From: Mycobacterium neglectum
GTDB lineage: Bacteria > Actinomycetota > Actinomycetes > Mycobacteriales > Mycobacteriaceae
Direction of reading: 5' to 3'
DNA length: 64,000 bases
Assembly: GCF_002591975.1 (NCBI RefSeq)
Contig: NZ_NVQE01000006.1
Span: 120,212 to 184,211, forward strand
Shown: piece by piece, positions 55,510 through 64,000 of the stretch
Layout of the letters: every line of letters begins with the position of its first letter
Numbering within the stretch: the first letter of the stretch is position 1
Translations under genes and position numbers: made by a program
The notes under the pieces: model-generated
Databases searched by the model: none
What the model was told of the DNA's origin: nothing
The model's input: only the letters and a program-made list of their open reading frames with translations

Positions 55510-56127
55510 CTAGGGCGTGACCGGGATCGGTCCGGAAGGCGGTAGCGCACCGGGGTTGACCGGCGCAATCGAATCCGGAGCAGGTGGTGCGTCGAAGTAC
55601 CCGGGCGGCGGCGGCCCGGTCAGCGGGTAATACCCCTCCGGCAGCGGTGGCCCGCCCGCGTAATTCCTCTCGGGCACGGGACCGCTGGACGCCGGGTCGG
55701 TCAGTGATTGGTATCCGGGAGGCAACTGCGGCGCCGGACCGGCACCCGGTGGGGGCGGGGCCGCTGCGGGGACGTCGCCGGGCTGCATGGTGCCGGTGAA
55801 GTTCTGCGGATCCTGGGCCATTTGCCAGGCGTCGCGCAAGAAGCCCAACCGTCCCGACGTGCTGCCCTGTCCGTACTGCTGGTTGGCGATCTGCGGCACG
55901 GGCGGTGGCCCGACCGGCGGCGGCGCGGGCGCAGCGACCGGCTGGGCCCCGGGGTCCACCGCGACGGGCTGGCCGGGGGGCGGCGCTTCGCCCGGCACCG
56001 GCGGCGGTAGTGGCGGGGCCGGCTGCGCGTTGGCCTGCGTCGCGGCGGCCAGCGCACCCATGCCGACCACGACGCCGGCCAGCGCGATCTTCGCGACCTG
56101 CCGAAGTGAGGAGGTGTATCCGCTCAT
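55510..56127 (-). CDS. Secreted proline-rich hypothetical protein
   Basis: The 205-residue protein has a signal peptide (AKIALAGVVVGMGALAAATQ with likely cleavage after ANA) and then mostly Pro, Ala and Gly. One structured patch, GRLGFLRDAWQMAQDPQNF, resembles the short helix seen in other mycobacterial proline-rich exported proteins. It is convergent with the LLM gene. Confidence 0.75.
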   Translation of the reverse strand: MSGYTSSLRQVAKIALAGVVVGMGALAAATQANAQPAPPLPPPVPGEAPPPGQPVAVDPGAQPVAAPAPPPVGPPPVPQIANQQYGQGSTSGRLGFLRDAWQMAQDPQNFTGTMQPGDVPAAAPPPPGAGPAPQLPPGYQSLTDPASSGPVPERNYAGGPPLPEGYYPLTGPPPPGYFDAPPAPDSIAPVNPGALPPSGPIPVTP

Positions 56128-56422
56128 AGGTGGCGTCTGTGCTTCCTGCTAGAGCCCGGGAGGGCTGCTGCCGACTCGTGACGAGGCTAACGCGTTTGTG
56201 CGGCCCCCGCGTAGTTAGGGCGATGTCCTTGAAGTCGCTCGGTGCAATCGGGGTGTTACTGCTTCGACCGGCCTGCGATGGGCGTTCCGGTCTTGCCGGT
56301 GCTGTCGATGACGACAATGGTGTTGGTTGCATTGATCATGTCTCGATTTCACAGCCCGAAACGAGACGATTTATGCGGCAAACGGCCCAGTGCATACCGA
56401 TCGTCTGAAAGGTGTCTCGACG
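56128..56422. other. Intergenic region between proline-rich protein and cupin genes
   Basis: No clear gene is seen. A weak frame with one hydrophobic segment (VPVLPVLSMTTMVLVALIMS) runs through 56242-56400 but lacks a convincing ribosome site. GTCTCG (56340) and CGAGAC (56362) form an inverted repeat about 60 bases before the cupin start. Confidence 0.5.
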
Positions 56423-56767
56423 ATGGAGAAGATCTCACTCACCGCTCTCGCGCGCGAGCATTTGGAATCTGCCCGGGCGGCCACCAGCGGCCGCAGCGCG
56501 CACACGGTCTACGGTGGCCACGAGCACGCGTTGCGTCAGACCCTGATGGCATTGAAGGCTGGCAGCAAGCTCGACGATCATGAGAGCCCCGGCGAGGCCA
56601 CGCTTCAGGTGCTGCACGGTCGGGTGCGGGTGACCAACTCATCGTCGGGATGGGACGGTTCGCCCGGTGACCACATCATCCTGCCCCGGGAACGACACGG
56701 ACTGGACGCGATCGAAGATTCGGTCGTCCTACTCACTGTCTCGAAACCCGTTGGGCCGCATACCTAG
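56423..56767 (+). CDS. Small cupin-domain protein
   Basis: The 114-residue protein is a single cupin barrel: TLMALKAGSKLDDHESPGEA and LQVLHGRVRVTN, then PGDHIILPRERHGLDAIEDS. Metal ligands look like His and Glu in the first motif and His in the second. Its end overlaps the convergent xpb gene by four bases. Role unknown. Confidence 0.82.
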   Translation: MEKISLTALAREHLESARAATSGRSAHTVYGGHEHALRQTLMALKAGSKLDDHESPGEATLQVLHGRVRVTNSSSGWDGSPGDHIILPRERHGLDAIEDSVVLLTVSKPVGPHT

Positions 56768-58413
56768 ATCGCCGGGCCCAGCAGATCGTCGGCGTCCTTG
56801 ATGATGTACCCGTAGCCCTGCTCGGCAAGGAAGCGCTGACGGTGCGCGGCGTACTCGGCGTCGAGGCTGTCACGCGAGACCACGGAATAGAAGATCGCAC
56901 CGCCGCCGTCGGCCTTTGGCCTCAGCAGGCGGCCCAGCCGCTGCGCCTCTTCCTGCCGCGACCCGAAGGTGCCCGAAACCTGCACGGCCACGTTGGCTTC
57001 CGGTAGGTCAATGGAGAAATTGGCGACCTTGGACACCACCAGCGTCGGGATCTCGCCCCGACGAAACTCGTCGTATAGCGCCTCGCGCTCCGCGGTCTTG
57101 GTCGACCCCTGGATCACCGGGGCGTTCAACTCCAGTCCCAACTCGTCGAGCTGGTCGAGGTATGCGCCGATGACCAGGGTCTGGTCGCCTTTGTGCTTCT
57201 CCAGAATGGACTTCACCACGGCGATCTTCGAGTGCACCGTCGAGCACAGCTTGTACCGCTCGTCGGGTTCGGCGACGGCGTAGAGCATCCGCTCGTTGTC
57301 GGTCATCGTGACCCGCACCTCGATGCATTCGGCCGGTGCGATCCAGCCCTGCGCCTCGATGTCCTTCCACGGCGCGTCATACCGCTTCGGTCCGATCAGC
57401 GAGAACACGTCGCCCTCGCGACCGTCCTCGCGGATCAACGTCGCGGTCAGGCCCAGCCGCCGCCGCGACTGCAGGTCAGCGGTCATCCGGAACACCGGCG
57501 CGGGCAGCAGGTGCACCTCGTCGTAGATGATCAGCCCCCAGTCGCGGCTGTCGAACAGTTCGAGGTGCCGGTATTCGCCCTTGGTGCGGCGGGTGATCAC
57601 CTGGTAGGTGGCGATGGTGACCGGGCGGATCTCCTTCTTTTCGCCCGAGTACTCGCCGATCTCGTCCTCGGTCAACGATGTCCGATTGATCAGCTCGCGT
57701 TTCCACTGCCTGCCCGCCACCGTGTTGGTGACCAGGATCAGCGTCGTCGCGGATGCCTTGGCCATCGCCGCCGCGCCGACGAGTGTCTTACCCGCACCGC
57801 ACGGCAGCACCACGACACCGGAGCCGCCCTGCCAGAACGAGTCGGTGGCCATCTCCTGGTAATCACGCAGGTGCCAGCCGTCCTGCGCGAGGCTGATCGG
57901 ATGCTTCTCACCATCCACGTACCCGGCGAGATCCTCTGCGGGCCAACCGATCTTGAGCAGCATCTGCTTGACACGGCCGCGCTCACTATTGTGCACCTGG
58001 ACGGTGTCGTCGTCGATGCGCGTACCGAGCATCGGTGCGATCTTCTTGTTTCGCAGCACTTCCTCGAGCACTGCGCGGTCCAGGCTCACGAGCGTCAGGC
58101 CGTGCACCGGAGACTTGACCAACTGAAGGCGCCCGTAGCGCGCCATGGTGTCGACGATGTCGACGAGCAGCGGCTGCGGCACCGCGTACCGCGAGAACGA
58201 CACCAGCGCGTCGACGACCTGCTCTGCGTCGTGGCCGGCGGCACGGGCGTTCCACAGCGCCAGCGGCGTGATGCGATAGGTGTGGATGTGCTCAGGTGCA
58301 CGCTCGAGCTCGGCGAACGGGGCGATTGCGGCTCTCGCCGCGCCGGCCTGCTCGTGGTCGACTTCGAGCAGCACGGTCTTATCGGACTGCACGATCAGGG
58401 GGCCGTCAGTCAT
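56764..58413 (-). CDS. xpb: XPB/ERCC3-type DNA helicase
   Basis: The 549-residue SF2 helicase unwinds DNA 3' to 5' and corresponds to Rv0861c. Walker A is LPCGAGKTLVGAAAM, Walker B is the DEVH box in IIYDEVHLLPAP, motif III-IV LGLTATLIREDGREGDVF includes the RED motif of XPB proteins, and motif VI is RQEEAQRLGRLLRPK. Residues 1-150 contain the damage-recognition-like domain. An SDR gene separates it here from its usual neighbour. Confidence 0.95.
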   Translation of the reverse strand: MTDGPLIVQSDKTVLLEVDHEQAGAARAAIAPFAELERAPEHIHTYRITPLALWNARAAGHDAEQVVDALVSFSRYAVPQPLLVDIVDTMARYGRLQLVKSPVHGLTLVSLDRAVLEEVLRNKKIAPMLGTRIDDDTVQVHNSERGRVKQMLLKIGWPAEDLAGYVDGEKHPISLAQDGWHLRDYQEMATDSFWQGGSGVVVLPCGAGKTLVGAAAMAKASATTLILVTNTVAGRQWKRELINRTSLTEDEIGEYSGEKKEIRPVTIATYQVITRRTKGEYRHLELFDSRDWGLIIYDEVHLLPAPVFRMTADLQSRRRLGLTATLIREDGREGDVFSLIGPKRYDAPWKDIEAQGWIAPAECIEVRVTMTDNERMLYAVAEPDERYKLCSTVHSKIAVVKSILEKHKGDQTLVIGAYLDQLDELGLELNAPVIQGSTKTAEREALYDEFRRGEIPTLVVSKVANFSIDLPEANVAVQVSGTFGSRQEEAQRLGRLLRPKADGGGAIFYSVVSRDSLDAEYAAHRQRFLAEQGYGYIIKDADDLLGPAI

Positions 58414-58512
58414 GCGCGATCCCGTCCCCCTGCCGAGGGCGGGAGGTGCCCCCAGCGTTCTCGCTCGCTGGTCATCCCATCCATTATCCAGACGAGGCGG
58501 ACAACCGTTGAT

Positions 58513-59208
58513 TCAGCGAGCGGCCACCGCTCCCCGATCTGCCGACAGACCGGCCTTGACCTTGCGTGTGAGCTCATCGCCGAGGACTTCGACCAGGCCG
58601 GCCTCGACGCCGTCGAGCGCGACGGCGGCAATCTTCGCGGGGTCGCTCTTGGGCCCTTCCACCGATGCGACCATGTCGGTGTCCATGAAGCCGACGTGCA
58701 GCGCGGTGACGGCCACGCCGCGTGGGGCGAGCTCGTCGCGGACGGTGTCGGTCTGCGCCCAGAGCGCGGCCTTTGCCGCACTGTACGTACCCGCGCTCGG
58801 CGGATGCACCCAGGACAGCACCGACAAAACGTTCAGTACCGCAGCGGGGGAATTGGCGATGAGATGCGGCGCGAACGCCCTGGTGACCGACAGCGTTCCA
58901 AAGAAATGGGACTCCATCTGTGCACGGACGTCTTCCATCGGCGCCTCCAGCAGAGAGTGGAAGGACGCGATCCCCGCGTTGTTGACCAGCAGGGTGGTGT
59001 CGCTTGCGAGGTCCGCGGCAGCAGCCACCGATTCGGGATCGGTGATGTCGATGCGGATCGGCACCACGTTTTGTGAGGTGACGGTTTCCGGTCGGCGGGC
59101 CGCCGCGTACACCTTGGCCGCGCCGCGGGCGACCAGTTCCTCGGCGAAGTGACGTCCGAGGCCGCGGTTGGCTCCGGTGACGAACGCAACCGATCCGCTG
59201 ATCTGCAT
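58513..59208 (-). CDS. Short-chain dehydrogenase/reductase
   Basis: The 231-residue SDR has TGANRGLG, NNAG and catalytic YSAAKAALW. It is inserted between xpb and the Rv0862c-like gene relative to M. tuberculosis as I recall it. An ATG five codons upstream is an alternative start. Confidence 0.86.
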   Translation of the reverse strand: MQISGSVAFVTGANRGLGRHFAEELVARGAAKVYAAARRPETVTSQNVVPIRIDITDPESVAAAADLASDTTLLVNNAGIASFHSLLEAPMEDVRAQMESHFFGTLSVTRAFAPHLIANSPAAVLNVLSVLSWVHPPSAGTYSAAKAALWAQTDTVRDELAPRGVAVTALHVGFMDTDMVASVEGPKSDPAKIAAVALDGVEAGLVEVLGDELTRKVKAGLSADRGAVAAR

Positions 59209-59239
59209 GGTGGAAGCATGCACCGCTCGCCCAGGAAAA

Positions 59240-61489
59240 TCAGGGCGATTCGGCAGACACCACCGACGTGACGCGGTGAATCGCGAACTCGCGAACCCGC
59301 CCCGATGCCGGGTCGTAGGCGGTCAGCTGCCCACCGCGGACGTTGATGGGTGCCACGACCCGCTGGGTGGCCACGCCCGCCGGGTCGACGTAGCCGATCA
59401 CCACCGACGCTTGAAGGTGGGCGGCCTCCTGCAGTTGCGTGATCGCGACGGTCGGATCGAGCCGCATGCCATTGGACGGCGCTGACGCCACCCTTCGAAG
59501 TATCGCGACTATCGCGCCCAGTGTCTGACTCGTTGGGCTCGCCGGTCGGTGCGGGGCGCGGCGGCGCGGCGGAGCAGGCACCCTGGCGCCACGGGCCCGG
59601 ATGTCGACGATGGTGCCGGTCGAGTCCTCGGCCGCGGGCGCGAAGCCGGCCTCGCGCAGACCGGTGAGTACCTCGGAGATCGGCGCCTGCGATACCGCGA
59701 CGGTCGGAGCCAGCAGCCTCATCTCCAGTTGTTCAGCCGCGGGCGCGGTGATCGCTTGCGCCAACAGTGCCGCGTCCTCGCAGCGCACGAACGAGGCGGC
59801 CATGCCGACCCGCAGTTGCCCGTGCCGCCGGGCCACATCGTCGATCAGGTAGGTAAGTCCCTGTGGCACAGGGGTTTTGGAGTGTCGCGAGAAGAACGTG
59901 TGCAGCTCCACCGCGGACCGGCCGGTGTCGAGGGCCCGCCTGATGGACGTTTCACTGATGCGGTAGACCATGGCCGCGCCCGCCGACTCGACCCTCGCCA
60001 CCGCTCCCAACTGCTCGGCCAGGTCGCGTTCGAGCGGTCCCGGGACCACGACCGTCAAGTCGGCCTGCAGCAGGAAATGGTCGATCGGCCGCGGCAACAC
60101 CTTGTCCATCGCCTTGACGACGTCCTCGGGTGCGGCGCCTGCCAGCATGGCGCGGGTCGGGGTGGTGATCGCACCGCGGCCCACGACGCCGACCATGTGT
60201 GCCTCCGACAGCAGCGCGCCTACCGGGTCCGGTTGCAGCCGCGCCGCCCACCGAGGCCGTCGCCAGATCATCGCCCGAGACGCCTCGGTCGCATCGACGC
60301 CTGCGCCGGGCGCAAGGTCGGCGAGCAGTTCGAGGAGGAGTCGCCGGTCCAGCGGCGCGGCGGTGGAGTACAGCGAATCCGACAGCGCCGCATAGGGTTT
60401 ACCGTCGAGACCGCGGCTGCCGACCAGGCTCGGCCTGCCCGGCAGCTCCAACCACGTCGACGCCAGCAGATGCCATTTCTGTGCCGCAGGGGATTCGAGG
60501 TATCGGTCGGTGGCCACTGTCGGCGCCCAGTGCGGACCCGCTCCGTCCGGCGGCTCCGGTTCGGGCATGCCCGTTGCGATCAGCCCGGCCGCCGCAGTCA
60601 CCTCGAGGATCAGCCCGAGCCGACTGTCTTCGATGCCGGTGACCTTGGTCAGCCGTTTGAGGTCGCGCACCCCCAGGCCGCCGCTGCGGAGCTCGGGAAC
60701 AGGTGTAGCACTGAGGGTTTCGAGCACCACCTCGACCTCGCGCAGCAGATCGATCGCCGCGCCTGCAGCCACCGCATCGACATCGGAGGTGGTCGTGGTC
60801 GACACCACAGGGTTGGGTGCGGCCAGCCCCACCGGGCCGGGTAGCTCCCCGCGCAACGCCTGGCCGACCAACCTCGGCAGGATCACCGTGTCGGCGTCCA
60901 CCTGCCGCAGCAGCCCTGCCGCCAGCAGCCGCTGCACCGGGCGATCCGGCGGGGTGCCCGCAGCGGCGTCACGGGTGCGTCCCACCGGCGAGCCCTCCAA
61001 CAACTTCTGCAGCAGGTCGGACTGCGCCTCGTCGAGTCCGGCGAGGCGCCGGGCGAGGTCTTTCGGCTCGGTGTCCTCTACCGTGGCCTGGCCTGGATAC
61101 CAAGGCAGGCCGGTCGCTGCCTCGCTCGCCACCCGGACCGCCGCGTCGCCCCACACCAGCGCCCGCTCACGAAGGTCGTCGACGGCCGCTGTCACCTCGG
61201 CGTCGCCGCCCGCGTCGCCGACCAGTTCCAGCAGCTTGGACAGCGGCACCGCGGTCGTGTCCGCATGCAGCACCAAAAGCGCGTCGATCACTGTGAGATG
61301 AAGGAAGTCCAGGTCATCGGTGGCAGCTTTGACCGATTGCCGTGCCTGAGCCCGCGCCGCAAGGGCCGCGACGGTCCCCGGCGGGGGTTGTGTCAGGTCG
61401 GGCCGCAACTCAAGCAGCCGGATCAGCCGCTCATCGCCGAGTTCGGCCAGCCAGGCGCCCAGAGGAATGCCCGGCGCGTTTTCGGTCAT
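59240..61489 (-). CDS. Helicase-associated/XPB-partner DNA-binding domain protein (Rv0862c-like)
   Basis: The 749-residue protein starts with GAWLAELGDERLIRLLELRP and contains a helicase C-terminal-like XPB_DRD-type region (DKVLPRPIDHFLLQADLTVV and VPGPLERDLAEQLGAVARVE) followed by LDTGRSAVELHTFFSRHSKT and a C-terminal WYL-like strand region (VVIGYVDPAGVATQRVVAPI). It lies beside xpb in mycobacteria, suggesting a joint role in DNA repair or transcription control; the mechanism is unknown. Confidence 0.88.
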   Translation of the reverse strand: MTENAPGIPLGAWLAELGDERLIRLLELRPDLTQPPPGTVAALAARAQARQSVKAATDDLDFLHLTVIDALLVLHADTTAVPLSKLLELVGDAGGDAEVTAAVDDLRERALVWGDAAVRVASEAATGLPWYPGQATVEDTEPKDLARRLAGLDEAQSDLLQKLLEGSPVGRTRDAAAGTPPDRPVQRLLAAGLLRQVDADTVILPRLVGQALRGELPGPVGLAAPNPVVSTTTTSDVDAVAAGAAIDLLREVEVVLETLSATPVPELRSGGLGVRDLKRLTKVTGIEDSRLGLILEVTAAAGLIATGMPEPEPPDGAGPHWAPTVATDRYLESPAAQKWHLLASTWLELPGRPSLVGSRGLDGKPYAALSDSLYSTAAPLDRRLLLELLADLAPGAGVDATEASRAMIWRRPRWAARLQPDPVGALLSEAHMVGVVGRGAITTPTRAMLAGAAPEDVVKAMDKVLPRPIDHFLLQADLTVVVPGPLERDLAEQLGAVARVESAGAAMVYRISETSIRRALDTGRSAVELHTFFSRHSKTPVPQGLTYLIDDVARRHGQLRVGMAASFVRCEDAALLAQAITAPAAEQLEMRLLAPTVAVSQAPISEVLTGLREAGFAPAAEDSTGTIVDIRARGARVPAPPRRRAPHRPASPTSQTLGAIVAILRRVASAPSNGMRLDPTVAITQLQEAAHLQASVVIGYVDPAGVATQRVVAPINVRGGQLTAYDPASGRVREFAIHRVTSVVSAESP

Positions 61490-61546
61490 TGCTGACCAGC
61501 GTAAAGCAGGCCGTCGGTGTCGCCACCGCTCGCGTTGCCTGCCACA

Positions 61547-61750
61547 ATGTCAGGCGTGGCTGACAACAAACGGCAGAAGAAGCAGTATGTCGACCCGGGC
61601 TGGCCCGCAACCGACGGCGACGACGACCATGCAGTCAGCGAGTTGGCTGCCGATCGCACCGGAGCGTTGTCCCCGTTCGGAGACCTGACGTTCCCGCTGC
61701 CGACCGACGACGTCCCGTACCTGCACCCGGTCACGGTCGTCAACAAGTAG
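61547..61750 (+). CDS. Small conserved mycobacterial protein (Rv0863-like)
   Basis: The 67-residue protein [20 protein letters not shown] to [19 protein letters not shown] is hydrophilic, without recognised domain. Its stop overlaps the moaC GTG start, so it leads the moaC-mog-moaE operon. GTG at 61556 is an alternative start. Confidence 0.75.
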   Translation: MSGVADNKRQKKQYVDPGWPATDGDDDHAVSELAADRTGALSPFGDLTFPLPTDDVPYLHPVTVVNK

Positions 61751-62226
61751 TGACTGAACCGCGCCGACTGTCGCACCTCGACGAAACGGGCGCGGCGCAC
61801 ATGGTCGACGTCACCGCCAAGGACGCCACCAGACGCACCGCCGCCGCGGCGGGCACCCTGCACACCACCACCGACGTCGTCGCGATGATCGCAACGGGCG
61901 GACTGCCCAAGGGCGACGCGTTGGCGACCGCGCGGGTGGCAGGGATCCTCGCCGCCAAGCGCACCAGTGATCTGATTCCGCTCTGTCACCAGCTGGCCCT
62001 GACGGGTGTCGACGTCGACTTCGAAATCGGCGACGCTGAGGTGGCAATCACCGCCACAGTGCGCAGCACCGACCGTACGGGCGTGGAGATGGAAGCGCTG
62101 ACGGCGGTGAGCGTCGCCGCGTTGACTCTCTACGACATGCTCAAGGCGGTGGACCCCGCCGCACGCATCGACGACATCCGGGTGCTGCGCAAGGAAGGCG
62201 GCAAGACCGGGACGTGGGTCCGATGA
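61750..62226 (+). CDS. moaC: Cyclic pyranopterin monophosphate synthase MoaC
   Basis: MoaC acts with MoaA in the first step of molybdenum cofactor synthesis. The 158-residue protein has [31 protein letters not shown] and [18 protein letters not shown] with KAVD, all family hallmarks. GTG start overlaps the preceding stop. Confidence 0.95.
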   Translation: MTEPRRLSHLDETGAAHMVDVTAKDATRRTAAAAGTLHTTTDVVAMIATGGLPKGDALATARVAGILAAKRTSDLIPLCHQLALTGVDVDFEIGDAEVAITATVRSTDRTGVEMEALTAVSVAALTLYDMLKAVDPAARIDDIRVLRKEGGKTGTWVR

Positions 62227-62699
62227 GGTCGGGTCGGGTCGTCATTGCCTCCACCCGCGCCGCGTCCGGCGTATACGAGGACCGCACCGGGCCGATCATC
62301 GTCGACTGGCTCAATCAACGGGGAATCGGCACTCCAGCGCCATCGGTCGTGGCCGACGGCATCGGGGTCAACCGGGCGTTGTTCACCGCGGTCGGGGAAA
62401 ACGTCGACGTCGTGATCACTTCCGGCGGAACCGGGATCTCGCCGACCGACGGCGCCGCTGAGGCGACCGCGAACATCGTGGACTACCAGATTCCAGGCCT
62501 GGCCGACGCCATCCGCCGGGCAGGCGAGGACAAGGTCCCGACCTCGGTGCTCTCGCGAGGTGTCTGCGGCGTCCGAGGGCGCACCTTGATCGTGAACCTG
62601 CCCGGGTCGCCCGGTGGCGTCAAAGACGGCTTGGGGGTGCTGGACGGTGTGCTCGAGCACGCGCTGGATCAGCTGGCGGGAGGGGACCATCCACGATGA
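62223..62699 (+). CDS. mog: Molybdenum cofactor biosynthesis protein Mog/MoaB
   Basis: Mog adenylates molybdopterin before metal insertion. The 158-residue protein has [33 protein letters not shown] and the acidic [10 protein letters not shown] region. Start and stop overlap moaC and moaE by four bases each. Confidence 0.93.
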   Translation: MRSGRVVIASTRAASGVYEDRTGPIIVDWLNQRGIGTPAPSVVADGIGVNRALFTAVGENVDVVITSGGTGISPTDGAAEATANIVDYQIPGLADAIRRAGEDKVPTSVLSRGVCGVRGRTLIVNLPGSPGGVKDGLGVLDGVLEHALDQLAGGDHPR

Positions 62700-63121
62700 C
62701 CGTCGTCTTGCGCGCTGAACTCACCGAATGCGCGATCGAGCTTGCCGCGCACGAAGCGCTCGTCGCCCATGAGGCCGCGGGGGCGGTGGTGGGTTTCGCC
62801 GGCGTAGTCCGTGACCACGACGGCGGTCGCACCGTGACGCGGCTCGAGTATTCGGCACACCCCACGGCGCAGCAGACGCTGGCCGATGTCGCCGCCGAGA
62901 TCGCGGCGGACAGCCAGGGAGTGCGGGCCATCGCCGTCAGCCACCGAATCGGCCCGCTGAACATCGGGGACGCCGCGCTGGTCGCGGCGGTGGCCGCAGA
63001 CCACCGCGGTGCGGCGTTCGAAACCTGTCAACGGTTGGTCGACACCGTGAAGGCGCGGTTACCCGTATGGAAGCACCAGTTCTTCTCAGACGGCTCCGAG
63101 GAATGGGTCGGATCCGCCTGA
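62696..63121 (+). CDS. moaE: Molybdopterin synthase catalytic subunit MoaE
   Basis: MoaE transfers sulfur from MoaD to precursor Z. The 141-residue protein has [33 protein letters not shown] and the catalytic tail [20 protein letters not shown] with its Lys. No moaD is in this operon. It corresponds to Rv0866 (moaE2). Confidence 0.95.
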   Translation: MTVVLRAELTECAIELAAHEALVAHEAAGAVVGFAGVVRDHDGGRTVTRLEYSAHPTAQQTLADVAAEIAADSQGVRAIAVSHRIGPLNIGDAALVAAVAADHRGAAFETCQRLVDTVKARLPVWKHQFFSDGSEEWVGSA

Positions 63122-63135
63122 GCGGCTGAGCGGGC

Positions 63136-63876
63136 TCAGGCCGGCGGCAGGGGTGCCGGGGGCGGCGGAGGAACGCCGGGAGCCGGAGGTGCCGGCGGCA
63201 CGGGCAGTCCGGGTGCCGGCGCCGGAGGCGGCGGAGGTGCCAACGCCGGATCGGTTGGGAGCTGGCCCGGCAGAGTCGGTGCCTGACCGGTGGCGCGGTC
63301 CGGTGTTGACAACGGACGCTGCGTCAGCGCCAGCAGCGCATCTGTACCGGTGACCTCCTGGGTCTGGATCGCGTGCCAGATCTCCTTCAGGTACGAGACG
63401 TTCGGGCTGGAGTCCGTGACGCCGGCCCGGTCGGTCGTCGTTCCGGGATTCAGATTGTCCGGGCTCGACAGGTGCGGAACCTCGGCAGGCACGGGAAGCT
63501 CACCGGAGACGGCCTGGTTGGCTGCGTCCACCGCCGACTGCGGGACGTCGACCGCGGCCAGCGGGTCGGGCGCGGGCGCCGCAACGGCTGCGGGTGCGGG
63601 CGGCGGTGGCGGGACCGGCGGAAGCGCCGGGGCCGGTTGAAGCGGGGCATCCGTATGCAATGCCCACACCTGCGGCTGGTCGCCTGTGCCCTCGGCGACG
63701 TCCCAGTTCGCCGCCGGCTGCACGACATCGGCAGGCGAGGCCCCGCTGATGGCGGCTGCGGCCATAGCCTGGAATGCAGGAGTCGAGGGTGCCATCGGGT
63801 CGACCGGCGGGGGCGGAGGAACGGGTGCAGCCAACGCGTCGATCGGCGCAGGCGCCGGAGGTGCGATGGGGTCGAC
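63136..63876 (-). CDS. rpfA: Resuscitation-promoting factor RpfA, C-terminal part (5' end missing)
   Basis: RpfA is a secreted peptidoglycan transglycosylase. Only the Pro/Ala-rich C-terminal part is present, with the conserved patch VSYLKEIWHAIQTQEVTGTD similar to the C-terminus of M. tuberculosis RpfA, and the moaE-rpfA order matches. The N-terminal catalytic domain would lie beyond the last genomic base (about 63876). The ATG at 63891 and its MYTSQ residues come from adapter sequence and are not genuine. Confidence 0.75.
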   Translation of the reverse strand, partial: VDPIAPPAPAPIDALAAPVPPPPPVDPMAPSTPAFQAMAAAAISGASPADVVQPAANWDVAEGTGDQPQVWALHTDAPLQPAPALPPVPPPPPAPAAVAAPAPDPLAAVDVPQSAVDAANQAVSGELPVPAEVPHLSSPDNLNPGTTTDRAGVTDSSPNVSYLKEIWHAIQTQEVTGTDALLALTQRPLSTPDRATGQAPTLPGQLPTDPALAPPPPPAPAPGLPVPPAPPAPGVPPPPPAPLPPA

Positions 63877-64000
63877 CTGGCTCGTATACACATCTGACGC
63901 TGCCGACGATACCCCTTGTGGAGGTCACGGTGGTACGCGCATCACTAAAAAATATCTACACAACACACAGACGAGAGAGACCAGCACACCGTCATATGAC
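63877..64000. other. Illumina Nextera adapter read-through (assembly artefact)
   Basis: 63877-63895 matches the transposon mosaic end at 17 of 19 bases, 63896-63909 is exactly GACGCTGCCGACGA, 63910-63917 is an 8-base index-like TACCCCTT, 63918-63946 resembles the reverse complement of the P5 primer with several errors, and A-run plus noise follow. This order is exactly that of a Read-1 side adapter after a short insert. Confidence 0.93.

Noticed and set aside
56242..56583. Small membrane protein upstream of the cupin gene
   Set aside because: Only one hydrophobic stretch, weak start, and the frame runs into the cupin gene out of phase.
57193..59076. 627-codon plus-strand frame over xpb and the SDR
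   Set aside because: It spans two well-supported minus-strand genes and is composed of shadow codons.
59549..60844. Plus-strand frame over the Rv0862c-like gene
   Set aside because: Arg/Gly-rich shadow without ribosome site or conserved features.
63892..63928. Coding start or promoter of rpfA
   Set aside because: The region matches library adapter, not genomic DNA.

Overview
The window is high-GC actinobacterial chromosome, almost certainly a non-tuberculous Mycobacterium/Mycolicibacterium. From memory of the M. tuberculosis map it keeps two conserved backbone blocks: glnR-like, mshD, phosphate ABC genes, phoU, LCP gene, dus, desA1, TetR, MpaB-like (Rv0818-Rv0826 order), and dapC, fadA, fadB, then xpb, the Rv0862c-like gene, moaC, mog, moaE, rpfA (Rv0858c-Rv0867c order). 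Everything else is inserted accessory DNA.

Layout. 1-1.55 kb: GlnR-like regulator end and mycothiol synthase. 1.6-5.6 kb: an arsenic island with two ArsR-type regulators, an ACR3 efflux pump and three low-molecular-weight-phosphatase type arsenate reductase domains. 5.6-10.4 kb: pstSCAB with a probable phosphate-response box, then convergent phoU. 10.5-16.7 kb: cell envelope LCP protein, dihydrouridine synthase, DesA1 acyl-ACP desaturase, TetR and MpaB-like oxygenase. 16.75-18.16 kb: DUF2510 and HNH genes and tRNA-Lys, -Glu, -Asp, -Phe.

18.1-22.35 kb is a 4.2-kb integrated element bounded by an exact 50-bp duplication of the 3' part of tRNA-Phe. It carries a decayed tyrosine integrase, an orphan nuclease-like gene, a relic of an excisionase-type DNA-binding gene, and an overlapping two-gene unit (PD-(D/E)xK-like plus winged-helix protein, and a nucleotidyltransferase) that looks like an AbiE-type (type IV) toxin-antitoxin or anti-phage module. 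This is the best candidate for an undescribed system.

22.4-33.8 kb: oxidative and lipid catabolism: P450/hydrolase/SDR operon, quinone oxidoreductase/MBL/SnoaL operon, a TetR regulon with two near-identical palindromes and a phytoene-desaturase-like enzyme, and CaiB-type racemase flanked by two SRPBCC paralogues. 33.9-40.0 kb: allantoin catabolism (GntR, NCS1 permease, racemase, PuuE allantoinase, allantoicase, DUF6986-type lyase-like protein). 40-45.4 kb: dapC-like aminotransferase, SDR, MmyB-type regulator, MarR with a palindrome over the ridA start codon, old yellow enzyme, and a frameshifted relic of a contractile tail sheath gene. 45.4-63.9 kb: fadAB, S9 peptidase, adenylate-forming ligase, amidase, F420-dependent enzyme, XPB helicase, molybdenum cofactor genes, and the C-terminal part of rpfA.

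The last about 124 bases (from 63877) are not genomic: they read as a degraded Illumina Nextera Read-1 adapter, i5 index and P5 sequence followed by poly-A and noise. The apparent start of the last ORF is therefore an artefact. No CRISPR array, rRNA or intact insertion sequence was seen.
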